The notes: a model not told the origin generated them from the sequence alone. Counted from the first letter of the stretch, positions 1 through 7,549 are shown. The stretch is DNA of 21,644 nucleotides from Olsenella_L kribbiana (GCF_036408795.1 NZ_JAZGJP010000026.1:1-21644), one strand, 5' to 3'. Translations and numbers: made by a program.

Positions 1-119
1 CTGCATGACCCTTCGCCATCTCGTCCCCCGATCCTCCGGATGCATCAGCCGTTCATCCATATGATGCAGCGGAGCGGCGACAGGAATTCCTGCGGTTATG
101 CCGGAGGTCCTCAGCCATT
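1..119. repeat. Left copy of 119-bp terminal inverted repeat (probable IS end)
   Basis: These bases are a perfect reverse complement of 21526-21644; identity stops sharply at 119/120. The inner boundary coincides with the point where a conserved AIPR reading frame begins, so this edge looks like an insertion junction of a repeated element extending leftwards out of the window. The repeat contains the palindrome CAGGAATTCCTG (81-92). On the minus strand an ATG at 19-17 follows a G-rich stretch and could be a transposase start; another fully open frame also crosses the repeat. The element family cannot be named from 119 bp. The length equals a common assembler k-mer, so the contig probably broke at a longer repeat. 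Confidence 0.75.
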
Positions 120-1155
120 ATATGCCAATAGCCAGAATAAGGTATCTGATGCTGACCTCTCTTCAAACTCCGCCTTCCAAGTTCGGATGGAGAGCTACTC
201 GAGGAGAATATATGCACCGGCAAAGGAGGGCAGCTTCCAGCAGACCAAATGGTATTACGAGCGTGCGCGCGGTCAATATCGTGATGAGCAATCCCATCTG
301 AAAAAGGCGGGTAAGAAGAAATTCTTGGCTGAGTATCCCAAAAGTCAGTCATTCACCAAGACCGATCTTGCAAAGTACCTGATGGTCTGGACTGATGAGG
401 CTTACTACGTCAACCGTGGCGCCCAGAAAAACTTTACGGAGTTTGCCAGGCTAACGGAGGCGGCTTGGAATAAGGATTCTGACCAGTTCAATGAGCGCTT
501 CTATAAGCATTCCATCGCAAAAAAGATTATCTTCAACGAGACCGAGCGAATCGTGACTGATCGACCTTGGTATGAAGCGGGTGGCTATCGCTCTCAGCAC
601 GTGGTGCTGGCCATCGCCTACCTCGCTAATGCCGTGAAGGATATGCACAAGTCAATTGACTTTGACACAATCTGGAGACAACAGGCTATCTCCAGCAAAC
701 TGATAGAGGCTCTGGAAATGGCTGCAGATGCAGCAGACAAAGTGCTGATGAGCCCGCAGTCAGGCTATCGCAATATTTCGGAATGGGCTAAGCAGGAAAA
801 GTGCCTGAGATTCTTGTGCGGCCAGGTTACTGATTGGGATGAGGCTTGGATATCGGAGCTTATCGCATCTGAAGAGGAAATGGCAAGGGAAAGCAAGGCT
901 CGAGATCAGCAGGCTCAGAACAATGCCATTGCGGCAAGGAAGCGCGTGCTTTCGGTTGGAGCAAGCATGTGGTCAGATGTCATCTCATGGATTGGCGCCA
1001 GTGAGGTGGAAGTATCTGATGAGGGGAGGAAAGCTCTGGTGGCAGTTTCTGCAAAGACGGGTTCACGATTCATTTCGGATGAGCAATGCTTAGTACTAGC
1101 TAAGCTTATGGATAATCTGAGAGATGCTGGTTGCCCCTATCTCATGAAACGTTGA
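120..1155 (+). pseudogene. AIPR-family abortive infection protein, 5'-truncated
   Basis: This is the C-terminal part of a protein resembling the AIPR family (Pfam AIPR, abortive phage resistance). The family signature is visible at the very start: NSQNKVSDADL, then RRIYAPA, KWYYERARGQY, QSFTKTDLAKYLMVWTDE and YYVNRGAQKNF. About 344 codons remain. Family members are usually much longer (roughly 550-700 residues), so the N-terminal half, including any nuclease-like part, is missing. The frame stays open backwards to 40 only because the terminal repeat happens to be open; those residues (MHQPFIHMMQ...) recur at the other end of the window and do not belong to AIPR. It converges on a cytosine methyltransferase, and such pairs occur in restriction-like defence islands. 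Base composition is lower in GC than the thi genes, suggesting horizontal acquisition. It is probably inactive unless the other half is joined elsewhere. Confidence 0.8.
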
Positions 1156-1157
1156 TA

Positions 1158-1190
1158 GCATGAGTGCCGGCCATGAGTGCCGGCTCATGC
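1158..1190. terminator. Bidirectional terminator-like hairpin between aipR and dcm
   Basis: The arms GCATGA and TCATGC flank an inner GCCGGC/GCCGGC stem, with a 2-nt GT bulge on the left and a 7-nt loop. The left arm CATGAGTGCCGGC is also directly repeated. It lies in the 52-bp gap between two convergent stop codons and is followed by GTTATT on the plus strand, so it can end transcripts from both sides. Confidence 0.6.
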
Positions 1191-1207
1191 GTTATTCGAC
1201 TTCTGCA

Positions 1208-2938
1208 TTAGAACAGGTGGAGATTTGCAGGGCTCGCAATACGTGAATCCAGACTGTCGAAATATGTGCATGCGTCAATGCCTAGCATCCGGGCAGTGAC
1301 TTGTGCAATCTGCTGGGACAGCAGAGGAGGGACTGCATTACCAATCTGGTGATACTTGGCTGTCCGCAATCCACAGAAGTAATAGTTGTCGGGGAAGGTC
1401 TGCAGACGTGCAGCCTCACGTACCGTCAGGCTGCGGCATTGCTTTGGATCGTAATGGATGAAGTAATGTCCATCCTTTGAGAGATGGCAAGTCATGGTGG
1501 TCGATGGCTGGTCTGCCAACTGGACCTTGAATCGGTCGGTGAACGATCGGGTTCTTTGATTGCTTTTCAAAGCGGCGCTCTTGTGGTTAGGAAGTAGCTC
1601 TTCAGGAAACTGCTCAAGCGTTGGAGATTTTCGATTTGCTGCAGCGAAGATTGAGCAGAAAAGGTAGCGCTTGAGATCGAGGGGCATATTGCCTCTCGAT
1701 CGATGGTCAATAAGCAAGTTTGCGGAAGCGGATGGAAACTCTCTGCGGTACCAAGATGAATATTTGCATCGATCCGGTTCAGGAAGCACTGATGTTCTGT
1801 CGGACTGCGGCAGAGCGCTTTCAATGACGGTCTGCAGCTCACTGGAGCCATTTGGAATGATGCTTTCAATCATGAAGCGATGGGCAGCATCTTTGATGTA
1901 GCCATTCCAGTCAAGGCCCAACGCATCCTCCTCATGCGAGGAGTATGAGCTTCTGATTGGGGGCATATTGCCAATGACATCTTGGACCGTGACAGGTTCG
2001 CGCTTCTTTAGGAAGAAGCCCGAATTCTCATGCTGGCGAAGCGTCTCTGCATAATCGTTTCGGATCCCTACGAGCAGAACCCTGTGTCTCCTCTGCGGAA
2101 TACCGAAGAGCTCCATATGAACTTCAAAATCTTTGGGCGATGAGGGTTCATCAACAACAAGCGATCGTAGTGTATATCCCGCGTCATGCATATCCTGCGT
2201 GACGAGCTGGAAAATGCTATTGCCATAATGCTTTGCAGACAACATGCCCACCACATTCTCCATAACGAAAATAGTGGGCTTGAGCTTTTCGATGAAGTCC
2301 AGATAGCACTTATAGAGCTCCTGCTTCTCATCGTGCTCGAGTTTTTCCTTGTTTGTTTGTCTGGCGCGTCCCACCAAGGAATATGCTTGGCACGGTGGTC
2401 CACCGATAAGCACCCATGGATTGTCTGCAATGTTGTATGGCTTCAATCGCTGCTTTGCATACTCGACAGGTGCTTCATCACCGATTGCCAGCTTATATGG
2501 ACGTGCAACCTGTTCGGCTTCCTGCCATAGATCGCTGAAGTCAGACTTGAGCTTTTCGAGATAGGTTTCGTTTCCGGTCTTGATGTAATCCCAATATTCC
2601 GATGGTATCTCTTCGCCATGATATGAGAACTGACGAAGAAAAGACCTGAGGCGCAGCGTCCTGTATGTCTGTGTATCGCATTCTATTGACAGAACAATTT
2701 TGAACAGATTGCATCCATTTCTGTCGGTGACACTTGAAAAGCCTTCTCCGAGGCCTCCCGGTCCAGCAAAGAGGTCTATGACTGGAATCAAGTCCGTCAC
2801 CCCGAAGATTGTCGGCATCCGATGAATCTCCATATCATACATGAAAGCGGTTTTCAAGTGAACCAAATAATATTGGTCTGGGTGATTATTCCACTTTGAT
2901 TCTGTAAGGGTCTGCAAAATATGGGACAGGAGCGGCAC
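1208..2938 (-). CDS. DNA (cytosine-5-)-methyltransferase
   Basis: C5-type DNA methyltransferase that transfers methyl from S-adenosylmethionine to cytosine in a specific sequence, probably as the modification part of a restriction or abortive defence system. Ordered motifs are clear: I DLFAGPGGLGEGF (about residue 55), IV GGPPCQAYS with catalytic Cys about 183, VI ENV, VIII QRRHR, a long variable region, IX REAARLQTFP and X IGNAVPP near the C terminus. At 576 codons it is longer than the usual 330-450, mostly through insertions between motifs I and IV and in the target-recognition region. The open frame starts at a GTG at 2938 with a possible AAGGA upstream; an ATG at 2818 with GGAG nine bases before it gives 536 residues starting just before motif I and is a good alternative. 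No Vsr, Z1 or MORC-type partner is visible. Converges on the truncated AIPR gene. Confidence 0.9.
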   Translation of the reverse strand: MPLLSHILQTLTESKWNNHPDQYYLVHLKTAFMYDMEIHRMPTIFGVTDLIPVIDLFAGPGGLGEGFSSVTDRNGCNLFKIVLSIECDTQTYRTLRLRSFLRQFSYHGEEIPSEYWDYIKTGNETYLEKLKSDFSDLWQEAEQVARPYKLAIGDEAPVEYAKQRLKPYNIADNPWVLIGGPPCQAYSLVGRARQTNKEKLEHDEKQELYKCYLDFIEKLKPTIFVMENVVGMLSAKHYGNSIFQLVTQDMHDAGYTLRSLVVDEPSSPKDFEVHMELFGIPQRRHRVLLVGIRNDYAETLRQHENSGFFLKKREPVTVQDVIGNMPPIRSSYSSHEEDALGLDWNGYIKDAAHRFMIESIIPNGSSELQTVIESALPQSDRTSVLPEPDRCKYSSWYRREFPSASANLLIDHRSRGNMPLDLKRYLFCSIFAAANRKSPTLEQFPEELLPNHKSAALKSNQRTRSFTDRFKVQLADQPSTTMTCHLSKDGHYFIHYDPKQCRSLTVREAARLQTFPDNYYFCGLRTAKYHQIGNAVPPLLSQQIAQVTARMLGIDACTYFDSLDSRIASPANLHLF

Positions 2939-3028
2939 CCTCAGCTTTCCTTGAGCTTTGAAGCGGTTGGATGGTGCCGTCTGGTAATCTGCACGGTTGC
3001 ATCCGGGATGGGGAGACTATCCATCAAT

Positions 3029-3049
3029 CAAGACGCATTCGAAGTCTTG
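3029..3049. promoter_or_regulatory. Short inverted repeat upstream of Gly-rich gene
   Basis: CAAGAC and GTCTTG are separated by 9 bp (GCATTCGAA), about 60 bp before the start of the small Gly-rich gene. It could be an operator or leader hairpin. No clear -35/-10 pair is seen nearby, and the paralogue upstream region does not show the same arms, so support is weak. Confidence 0.2.
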
Positions 3050-3111
3050 TCTGTGGGATAGTGGGCCTGGGCATCGGGCTTGGGCAGGGGCTGTCCCGGG
3101 AGGCGAGTGCC

Positions 3112-3357
3112 ATGATCTTGCTGATTATTGTCTTCGTCCTTCTTCTTGTGGTCGGAGCCAGGCTGCTCAGAGGCTTCCTCTATGGCGGGATGGGCGGCTG
3201 GGGAGGCTGGGGCCGTCCGTTCTGGGGTGGCTGGTTCGGTGGCTGGGGCCGCGACAGAGGCCCAGGGCGTGGGCCTGGCGGTCCTGGCATGGAGGGTGGA
3301 CGTCGGGGCGGCCCTGAAGGCCCTGATGGCGGTCCTGGCGGACGCGGACGCGTCTGA
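3112..3357 (+). CDS. Small membrane-anchored Gly/Trp/Arg-rich protein (copy 1)
   Basis: Predicted 81 residues. Residues 1-16 (MILLIIVFVLLLVVGA) form one hydrophobic segment, followed by a short basic stretch (RLLRGF) and a tail of Gly, Trp, Pro and Arg with repeats such as GGWGGWGRP and GPGGPG. It resembles no enzyme family I recognise. A single-pass protein with its low-complexity tail on the cytoplasmic or envelope face is the simplest reading. The ATG at 3112 is chosen because GGGAGGCGAGTG lies just before it; the same GGAGGCGAGTG precedes the paralogue at 11325, and similarity between the two begins at these starts. The longer open frame upstream lacks both features. It lies between the methyltransferase and the thiC promoter with no obvious operon partner. 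Confidence 0.65.
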   Translation: MILLIIVFVLLLVVGARLLRGFLYGGMGGWGGWGRPFWGGWFGGWGRDRGPGRGPGGPGMEGGRRGGPEGPDGGPGGRGRV

Positions 3358-3488
3358 GCGCATCAAATCGCAATGGCTGCAGAGCAGCTGAAGAGCAGCG
3401 AGGCGGAGCTGGACATGATGTCCGGCTCCGCCTTCTTCCAAGCAGCAGGGGCTCTGTACAGGCAGTGTGCCCAATCGGGCTTGCGCGC

Positions 3489-3516
3489 TTTACAGGGCAG
3501 ACGAGGGTGCTACAAT
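3489..3516 (+). promoter_or_regulatory. Promoter of the thi operon
   Basis: TTTACA (3489-3494), a 16-bp spacer and an extended -10 TGC-TACAAT (3508-3516) make a good housekeeping-sigma promoter. The predicted transcript start at about 3523 lies upstream of the TPP riboswitch and of a perfect 18-bp palindrome at 3526-3543. Confidence 0.6.
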
Positions 3517-3525
3517 GCCCCATGC

Positions 3526-3543
3526 GCGGCACCTAGGTGCCGC
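3526..3543. repeat. 18-bp perfect palindrome at the 5' end of the thiC leader
   Basis: GCGGCACCTAGGTGCCGC reads identically on both strands. It starts a few bases after the predicted transcription start and ends about 10 bases before the riboswitch core. It could be a protein-binding operator or, as RNA, a stabilising 5' stem. Confidence 0.5.
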
Positions 3544-3548
3544 TTTGA

Positions 3549-3639
3549 CATAGAGGGGAGCTGGCATGGACCGGCTGAGAGGGGACAGATGGTCCCGACC
3601 CTTTGAACCTGATGTGGGTAATGCCAACGAAGGGAGCGC
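3549..3639 (+). promoter_or_regulatory. TPP riboswitch (THI element)
   Basis: Conserved blocks occur in order: GGGGAGC (3555-3561), GGCTGAGAGGGG, a short variable arm, CCCTTTGAACCTGAT, GTGGGTAATGCCAACGAAGGGA. These match the pyrimidine- and pyrophosphate-sensing arms of the TPP aptamer. The final AAGGGAG doubles as the Shine-Dalgarno sequence for thiC, whose ATG is at 3641, so thiamine pyrophosphate binding should hide the ribosome site and block translation. No separate U-rich terminator is visible between aptamer and start. Confidence 0.95.
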
Positions 3640-3640
3640 C

Positions 3641-4933
3641 ATGACGCAGATGGATGCTGCGCGTGCAGGTACCGTGACCGACGAGATGCACGCAGTAGCA
3701 GTGGCAGAACACAGATCCGACGAATTCATCAGAGACGGTGTCGCAAAGGGAACAATCGCGATTCCTGCGAATCCGGCACACAAGGCACTCAAGCCCTGCG
3801 GCGTGGGAACAGGCCTGCGCACGAAGGTCAACGTGAATCTCGGCATCTCCGGCGACATCCAGAATGCGCCGGAAGAGTGGGAAAAGGTCAGGATCGCCGA
3901 GGAGTATGGCGGCGATGCGATCATGGACCTCTCGAACTCTGGCAAGACCCGTCCGTTCCGCCGCGAGCTCATTTCCAAGACTCCTCTCATGGTCGGCACG
4001 GTTCCCATCTACGATGCAATCGGCTACAACGACAAGCCTCTCGTGAAGCTCACAGCCCAGGACTTCCTGGACGTCGTGGAAGCGCATGCCGAAGACGGCG
4101 TCGACTTCATGACCATCCATGCTGGCTTCAACCGCTCGGTCCTCAACACTCTCCTCGAGACGAAGCGCCTCACGAATGTCGTGTCGCGCGGAGGGTCGCT
4201 TCTCTTCGGGTGGATGATGACAACAGGGGAGGAGAACCCCTTCTATGAGCACTTCGACGACGTGCTCGATATCCTCCATGACCACGACGTGACAATCAGC
4301 CTCGGCGACGCAATGCGTGGCGGCTCCACGTTTGACGCGACGGATGCCTCCGAGGTGTCAGAGCTGGTCGAGCTCGGCAAGCTCACGACGCGTGCCTGGA
4401 AGAAGGGCGTCCAGGTCGTTGTCGAAGGACCGGGACATATGGCCTTGGATGAGATCCAGGCAAACATGAAGCTCCAGAAGCGCCTCTGCCATGGTGCGCC
4501 GTTCTATGTGCTCGGACCTCTCGTGTGCGATATCGCGCCGGGCTATGATCACATCACGGCCGCTATCGGCGGTGCCGTCGCCGCATCTTCCGGTGCTGAC
4601 TGGCTCTGCTATGTGACGCCGGCCGAGCACCTGAAGCTCCCCAATGCAAAGGAAGTGCGCGAAGGCCTCGTCGTCACCCGCATCGCAGCCCATGCCGCAG
4701 ATATCGCGAAGGACATTCCGGGAGCCCGCGACATCGACAACAAGATGAGCGATGCCCGCCGCCGTGTCGACTGGGATGGCATGTTCGCATGCGCAATAGA
4801 TCCTGACCGTGCGAAGGAGATCATTGCGGAGGCGCCTCCTGAGGAGGATGGCACCTGCACGATGTGCGGCAAGATGTGCGCCGCCCGCACCGTGAACAGA
4901 ATCATGGCAGGTCTTACGGTCGACCTCGGCTAG
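3641..4933 (+). CDS. thiC: Phosphomethylpyrimidine synthase ThiC
   Basis: Radical-SAM enzyme converting 5-aminoimidazole ribotide to HMP-phosphate, the pyrimidine half of thiamine. The 430-residue length fits the short ThiC form of anaerobes. Recognisable blocks include GGDAIMDLSNSGK, MTIHAGFNR, GGSLLFGWM, SLGDAMRGGS, VVEGPGHMALDEI, PFYVLGPLVCDIAPGYDH and YVTPAEHLKLP. The C-terminal cluster-binding cysteines are C406, C409 and C413 in CTMCGKMC, spaced CX2CX3C rather than the CX2CX4C of the long form. The ATG at 3641 follows the riboswitch-embedded AAGGGAG; the open frame upstream to 3566 is the riboswitch itself. First gene of thiC-thiM-thiE-thiD. A ThiC relative making hydroxybenzimidazole (BzaF type) is the main alternative, made unlikely by the TPP riboswitch and the thi neighbours. 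Confidence 0.95.
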   Translation: MTQMDAARAGTVTDEMHAVAVAEHRSDEFIRDGVAKGTIAIPANPAHKALKPCGVGTGLRTKVNVNLGISGDIQNAPEEWEKVRIAEEYGGDAIMDLSNSGKTRPFRRELISKTPLMVGTVPIYDAIGYNDKPLVKLTAQDFLDVVEAHAEDGVDFMTIHAGFNRSVLNTLLETKRLTNVVSRGGSLLFGWMMTTGEENPFYEHFDDVLDILHDHDVTISLGDAMRGGSTFDATDASEVSELVELGKLTTRAWKKGVQVVVEGPGHMALDEIQANMKLQKRLCHGAPFYVLGPLVCDIAPGYDHITAAIGGAVAASSGADWLCYVTPAEHLKLPNAKEVREGLVVTRIAAHAADIAKDIPGARDIDNKMSDARRRVDWDGMFACAIDPDRAKEIIAEAPPEEDGTCTMCGKMCAARTVNRIMAGLTVDLG

Positions 4934-5011
4934 AAGCGAAGAGAAGAAAAGCATATGAAGCAGCAGGGCGGATGGCAGCATCTGCTTCTCGCTGCATGGA
5001 GGAGCATACCT

Positions 5012-5842
5012 ATGAATACGGAAGAGCTTGGTGCCTGCCTCGACAATGTCAGGAAGACGTCGCCTCTCGTGCACTGCATCACGAACTATGTCACGGTGAA
5101 TGACTGCGCAAATGCCGTCCTCGCTATCGGTGCCAGCCCGATCATGAGCGACGAGCCGGACGACGTGGAAGACATCACATCCATCTGCAATGGGCTCGAC
5201 CTCAACATCGGCACCCTGAACCGCCGGAGCATCGAAGGCATGAACCATGCCGCCGCAAAGGCAGCGTCTCTGGGCCATGCAATCGTGCTCGATCCGGTCG
5301 GTGCTGGTGCCTCGAAGCTCCGTACCGAGACGGCACAGCACCTGCTCGATACCTACCATCCCCAGCTGGTCCGCGGCAACATGAGCGAGATCCGTACGCT
5401 TGGTGGAGCCTCGTCCTCGACCCGTGGCGTCGATGCCTCGGCTGCTGACGTGGCGACAGAGGAGAACCTTGCCGAGGCAGCTGCCTTCGTGAAGAGCCTT
5501 GCCGTGGCATGGAAGTGCACGGTTGCCGTGACGGGCGCTATCGATATCGTGAGCGACGGCATGAGGACCTGTGCCATCAGGAATGGCGTCTCGATGATGG
5601 GCCGCATCACCGGCACGGGCTGCATGCTCTCGGCAATGCTTCCGGCCTACCTGGCAGCGAATGAGGATGCATATATGGCAACGGTTGCCGGCATCTCGAT
5701 GATGGGCATCTGCGGCGAGAAGGCACGCGCACGCATGGCAGGAGAGGACGGCACCGGTAGCTTCCGCGTCTATCTGATCGATGCGCTCTCGAATGTCCAG
5801 GGCAGAGACCTTGTGGCATCCGCAAAGGTGGCAGATCTCTGA
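5012..5842 (+). CDS. thiM: Hydroxyethylthiazole kinase ThiM
   Basis: Phosphorylates 4-methyl-5-(2-hydroxyethyl)thiazole for thiamine salvage; ribokinase-like fold. Family blocks are seen: SPLVHCITNYVTVNDCAN near the N terminus, GASPIMSDEPDDVEDI, NIGTLN, VLDPVGAGASKLRT, RGNMSEIRTLGG, and the C-terminal anion-hole motif RITGTGCMLSAML with the catalytic Cys. It has 276 residues, usual for the family. The ATG at 5012 is preferred over the in-frame ATG at 4955 because GGAGG lies nine bases before it and the family N terminus aligns there. The gap to thiC is 78 bp. The stop overlaps the thiE start by one base (TGATG), implying translational coupling. Its presence without thiazole-synthesis genes in view suggests reliance on salvaged thiazole. 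Confidence 0.93.
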   Translation: MNTEELGACLDNVRKTSPLVHCITNYVTVNDCANAVLAIGASPIMSDEPDDVEDITSICNGLDLNIGTLNRRSIEGMNHAAAKAASLGHAIVLDPVGAGASKLRTETAQHLLDTYHPQLVRGNMSEIRTLGGASSSTRGVDASAADVATEENLAEAAAFVKSLAVAWKCTVAVTGAIDIVSDGMRTCAIRNGVSMMGRITGTGCMLSAMLPAYLAANEDAYMATVAGISMMGICGEKARARMAGEDGTGSFRVYLIDALSNVQGRDLVASAKVADL

Positions 5843-6531
5843 TGGCGGGAGAGAAGAGGCTTGGACCCTGCCAGCGCGGACCCTGGTCAGCCGCGGACAT
5901 CAGGAAGAGCATGCTCTGCTATGCCGTGACAGATAGAGCCTGGCTCCGCGGAAGGACGCTTGCCTCCTGTGTCGAGGATGCCATTGCAGGAGGCGCTACC
6001 TTCATCCAGCTCCGCGAGAAGAAAGCCTCCGTCGAGGAGACGGAGAAGCTTGCGCTCGAACTCAAGGACATCTGCGCTACCCACCACGTCCCCTTCGTGC
6101 TCGACGACGATGTCGAGCTTGCAAAGAAGGTGGGCGCTGACGGCGTGCATGTTGGACAGGAGGACCTTGCCTGCAGCAAGGCCCGCGAGATCCTGGGTGA
6201 GGATGCAATCATCGGCGTCTCTGCCCAGACCGTGAATGAGGCTGTAGCTGCCTGGAAGGCAGGTGCCGACTATCTCGGCGTCGGTGCGCTCCATCCGACG
6301 CCGACGAAGCCCGACGCGGTCGATGTGACCTATGAGGAGCTGACCCGCATCTGCGCGGCGGTCCCCATTCCTGTCATCGGTATCGGCGGCGTCGATGCCA
6401 CGACGGCGCATGAGCTCGAAGGCATGGGCGTTGCCGGAGGGGCAGTCGTCTCTGCCATCTTTGCCGCAGATGATTGCCGTACGGCGACAGAGAAGCTCAA
6501 GGCAGAGCTTCAGAAGGTCGTCTCCGCATGA
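5842..6531 (+). CDS. thiE: Thiamine-phosphate synthase ThiE
   Basis: Joins HMP-pyrophosphate and thiazole phosphate to give thiamine phosphate; TIM-barrel fold. Motifs: CYAVTDR (strand 1), GGATFIQLREKK (substrate lysine/arginine region), VPFVLDDDVELAKKVGADGVHVGQEDL, IGVSAQTVNEA, ADYLGVGALHPTPTKPD, PVIGIGGVD and the phosphate-binding GGAVVSAIF. The ATG at 5842 overlaps the thiM stop as TGATG, giving 229 residues with an unusual 23-residue N-terminal extension. An in-frame ATG at 5911 (MLCYAVTDR) with AGGAAG just upstream would remove the extension and match normal family length (206), so the start is uncertain. The 3' end overlaps thiD by ATGA. Confidence 0.93.
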   Translation: MAGEKRLGPCQRGPWSAADIRKSMLCYAVTDRAWLRGRTLASCVEDAIAGGATFIQLREKKASVEETEKLALELKDICATHHVPFVLDDDVELAKKVGADGVHVGQEDLACSKAREILGEDAIIGVSAQTVNEAVAAWKAGADYLGVGALHPTPTKPDAVDVTYEELTRICAAVPIPVIGIGGVDATTAHELEGMGVAGGAVVSAIFAADDCRTATEKLKAELQKVVSA

Positions 6532-7295
6532 AAGCGGTCCTCGCTATAGCAGGGCTTGACAGCTCGGGCGGGGCAGGCCTGGCGCAGGACGTGGCAACCA
6601 TCTCGGGAATGGGCCTGCATCCCAAGGTGGCAGCCACGGCCGTGACGGCGCAGTCGCTTGCGGCAGTGCATGTGGTCACGCCGCTTCCGCCCGAGCTTGT
6701 GCAGCAGCAGATCCGTGCTGCTTTCGAAGACCTTGTGCCCTCTGCCGTGAAGATCGGCATGCTCGGCACGCAGGAGATAGCTGCTGTAGCAGCGAAGACG
6801 CTGAGGCAGGTCGGTGCGCAGAACATCGTGGTCGATCCCGTGCTCGCGGCAACGAGCGGGACCCTGCTTCTCGAGGAGGATGCAGAAGAGGGGCTCTTCT
6901 CCCTCTTCCGCCTGGCTACGCTCATCACGCCGAATGTGCCTGAGGCGGAGAAGCTCCTGGGACATGAGATCGCTTCGCGGAATGGCATGGTCGCTGCAGC
7001 TGCTGAGCTCCAGCGCCGTTTCGGCTGCGCTGTCCTTCTCAAGGGCGGGCATCTGGGACTTGCCGATGACTGCCTGGCTGAAGAGGACGGCGTCTCCTGG
7101 ATATCGGTTCCGCCTGTCGCGGGTGGCTCTGCCCACGGAACGGGATGCATGCTCTCGAGCGCCATTGCAGCGGGACTCGCCGCAGACAGAGGCACGGAAG
7201 ATGCGGTGAGGCAGGCAAAGCTCGTGCTTGCCTGTGGCCTTCAGAGCAAGACGGTGCTTCCGGAAGGAGCCTATCTCGGACTGCCTCGTATCTAG
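6528..7295 (+). CDS. thiD: Hydroxymethylpyrimidine (phosphate) kinase ThiD
   Basis: Phosphorylates HMP and HMP-phosphate to HMP-pyrophosphate; ribokinase family. Motifs: LAIAGLDSSGGAGLAQDV with the Gly-rich substrate loop at residues 5-18, TAVTAQSL, AVKIGMLG, IVVDPVLAATSG, LITPNVPEAEKLLG, AVLLKGGHL and the C-terminal HGTGCMLSSAIAAGLA anion hole. Length 255 is normal. The ATG at 6528 overlaps the thiE stop (ATGA), a typical coupled start; the open frame from 6474 lies inside thiE and is not used. Last gene of the thi operon. Its TAG shares the CTAG at 7292-7295 with the stop of the convergent DUF2442 gene, leaving no space for a classical terminator. Confidence 0.94.
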   Translation: MKAVLAIAGLDSSGGAGLAQDVATISGMGLHPKVAATAVTAQSLAAVHVVTPLPPELVQQQIRAAFEDLVPSAVKIGMLGTQEIAAVAAKTLRQVGAQNIVVDPVLAATSGTLLLEEDAEEGLFSLFRLATLITPNVPEAEKLLGHEIASRNGMVAAAAELQRRFGCAVLLKGGHLGLADDCLAEEDGVSWISVPPVAGGSAHGTGCMLSSAIAAGLAADRGTEDAVRQAKLVLACGLQSKTVLPEGAYLGLPRI

Positions 7296-7549
7296 CAGGC
7301 AGCCTTCTGTGCGCGGACCCAGACCTCTTCGGGCGCGAGGTCTATGCCGTCTGGCCAGACGATGGTGCCGAAGGCGGCATGTGCGCGCTCGAAGAAGGCC
7401 GGATCCTGGAGCTTTGCCCAGGGACCTTGGCCCTTGATGCCGGAGAGGTCGAGGATGGCAGCGCTGCCGTTCTCGAAGGTGGCCTCTACAAGGCTTGCGT
7501 CCAGCGCCTTGGCAGCAATGGTCTGCTGAAACGTCTTGAAGCTCGACAT
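7292..7549 (-). CDS. DUF2442-family protein
   Basis: Small 85-residue protein matching the general pattern of DUF2442: an N-terminal strand pair with LVEATFENGSAAILDLS, then KLQDPAFFERAHAAFGTIVWPDGIDLAPEEVW. The family has no established enzyme activity; members are often encoded next to DUF4160 proteins and are suspected antitoxin or DNA-binding partners. Here no partner is seen. The ATG at 7549 is preceded on the minus strand by GGAGAGGAGAAGG, so the in-frame extension to 7618 is unlikely. It converges on thiD, sharing stop-codon bases. Function unknown. Confidence 0.75.
   Translation of the reverse strand: MSSFKTFQQTIAAKALDASLVEATFENGSAAILDLSGIKGQGPWAKLQDPAFFERAHAAFGTIVWPDGIDLAPEEVWVRAQKAAC

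Noticed and set aside
40..119. N-terminal residues MHQPFIHMMQ... as the true start of the AIPR gene
   Set aside because: The same residues are encoded by the inverted repeat at the other end; they belong to the repeat, which happens to be open in this frame.
3028..3532. Minus-strand open frames opposite the Gly-rich gene
   Set aside because: Ala/Pro/Arg low-complexity mirrors of Gly-rich codons. The plus-strand frame has the membrane segment, the ribosome site and a paralogue.
4358..5359. Minus-strand 333-codon open frame across thiC/thiM
   Set aside because: Composition shadow of two well-supported genes on the other strand; no family motifs or ribosome site.
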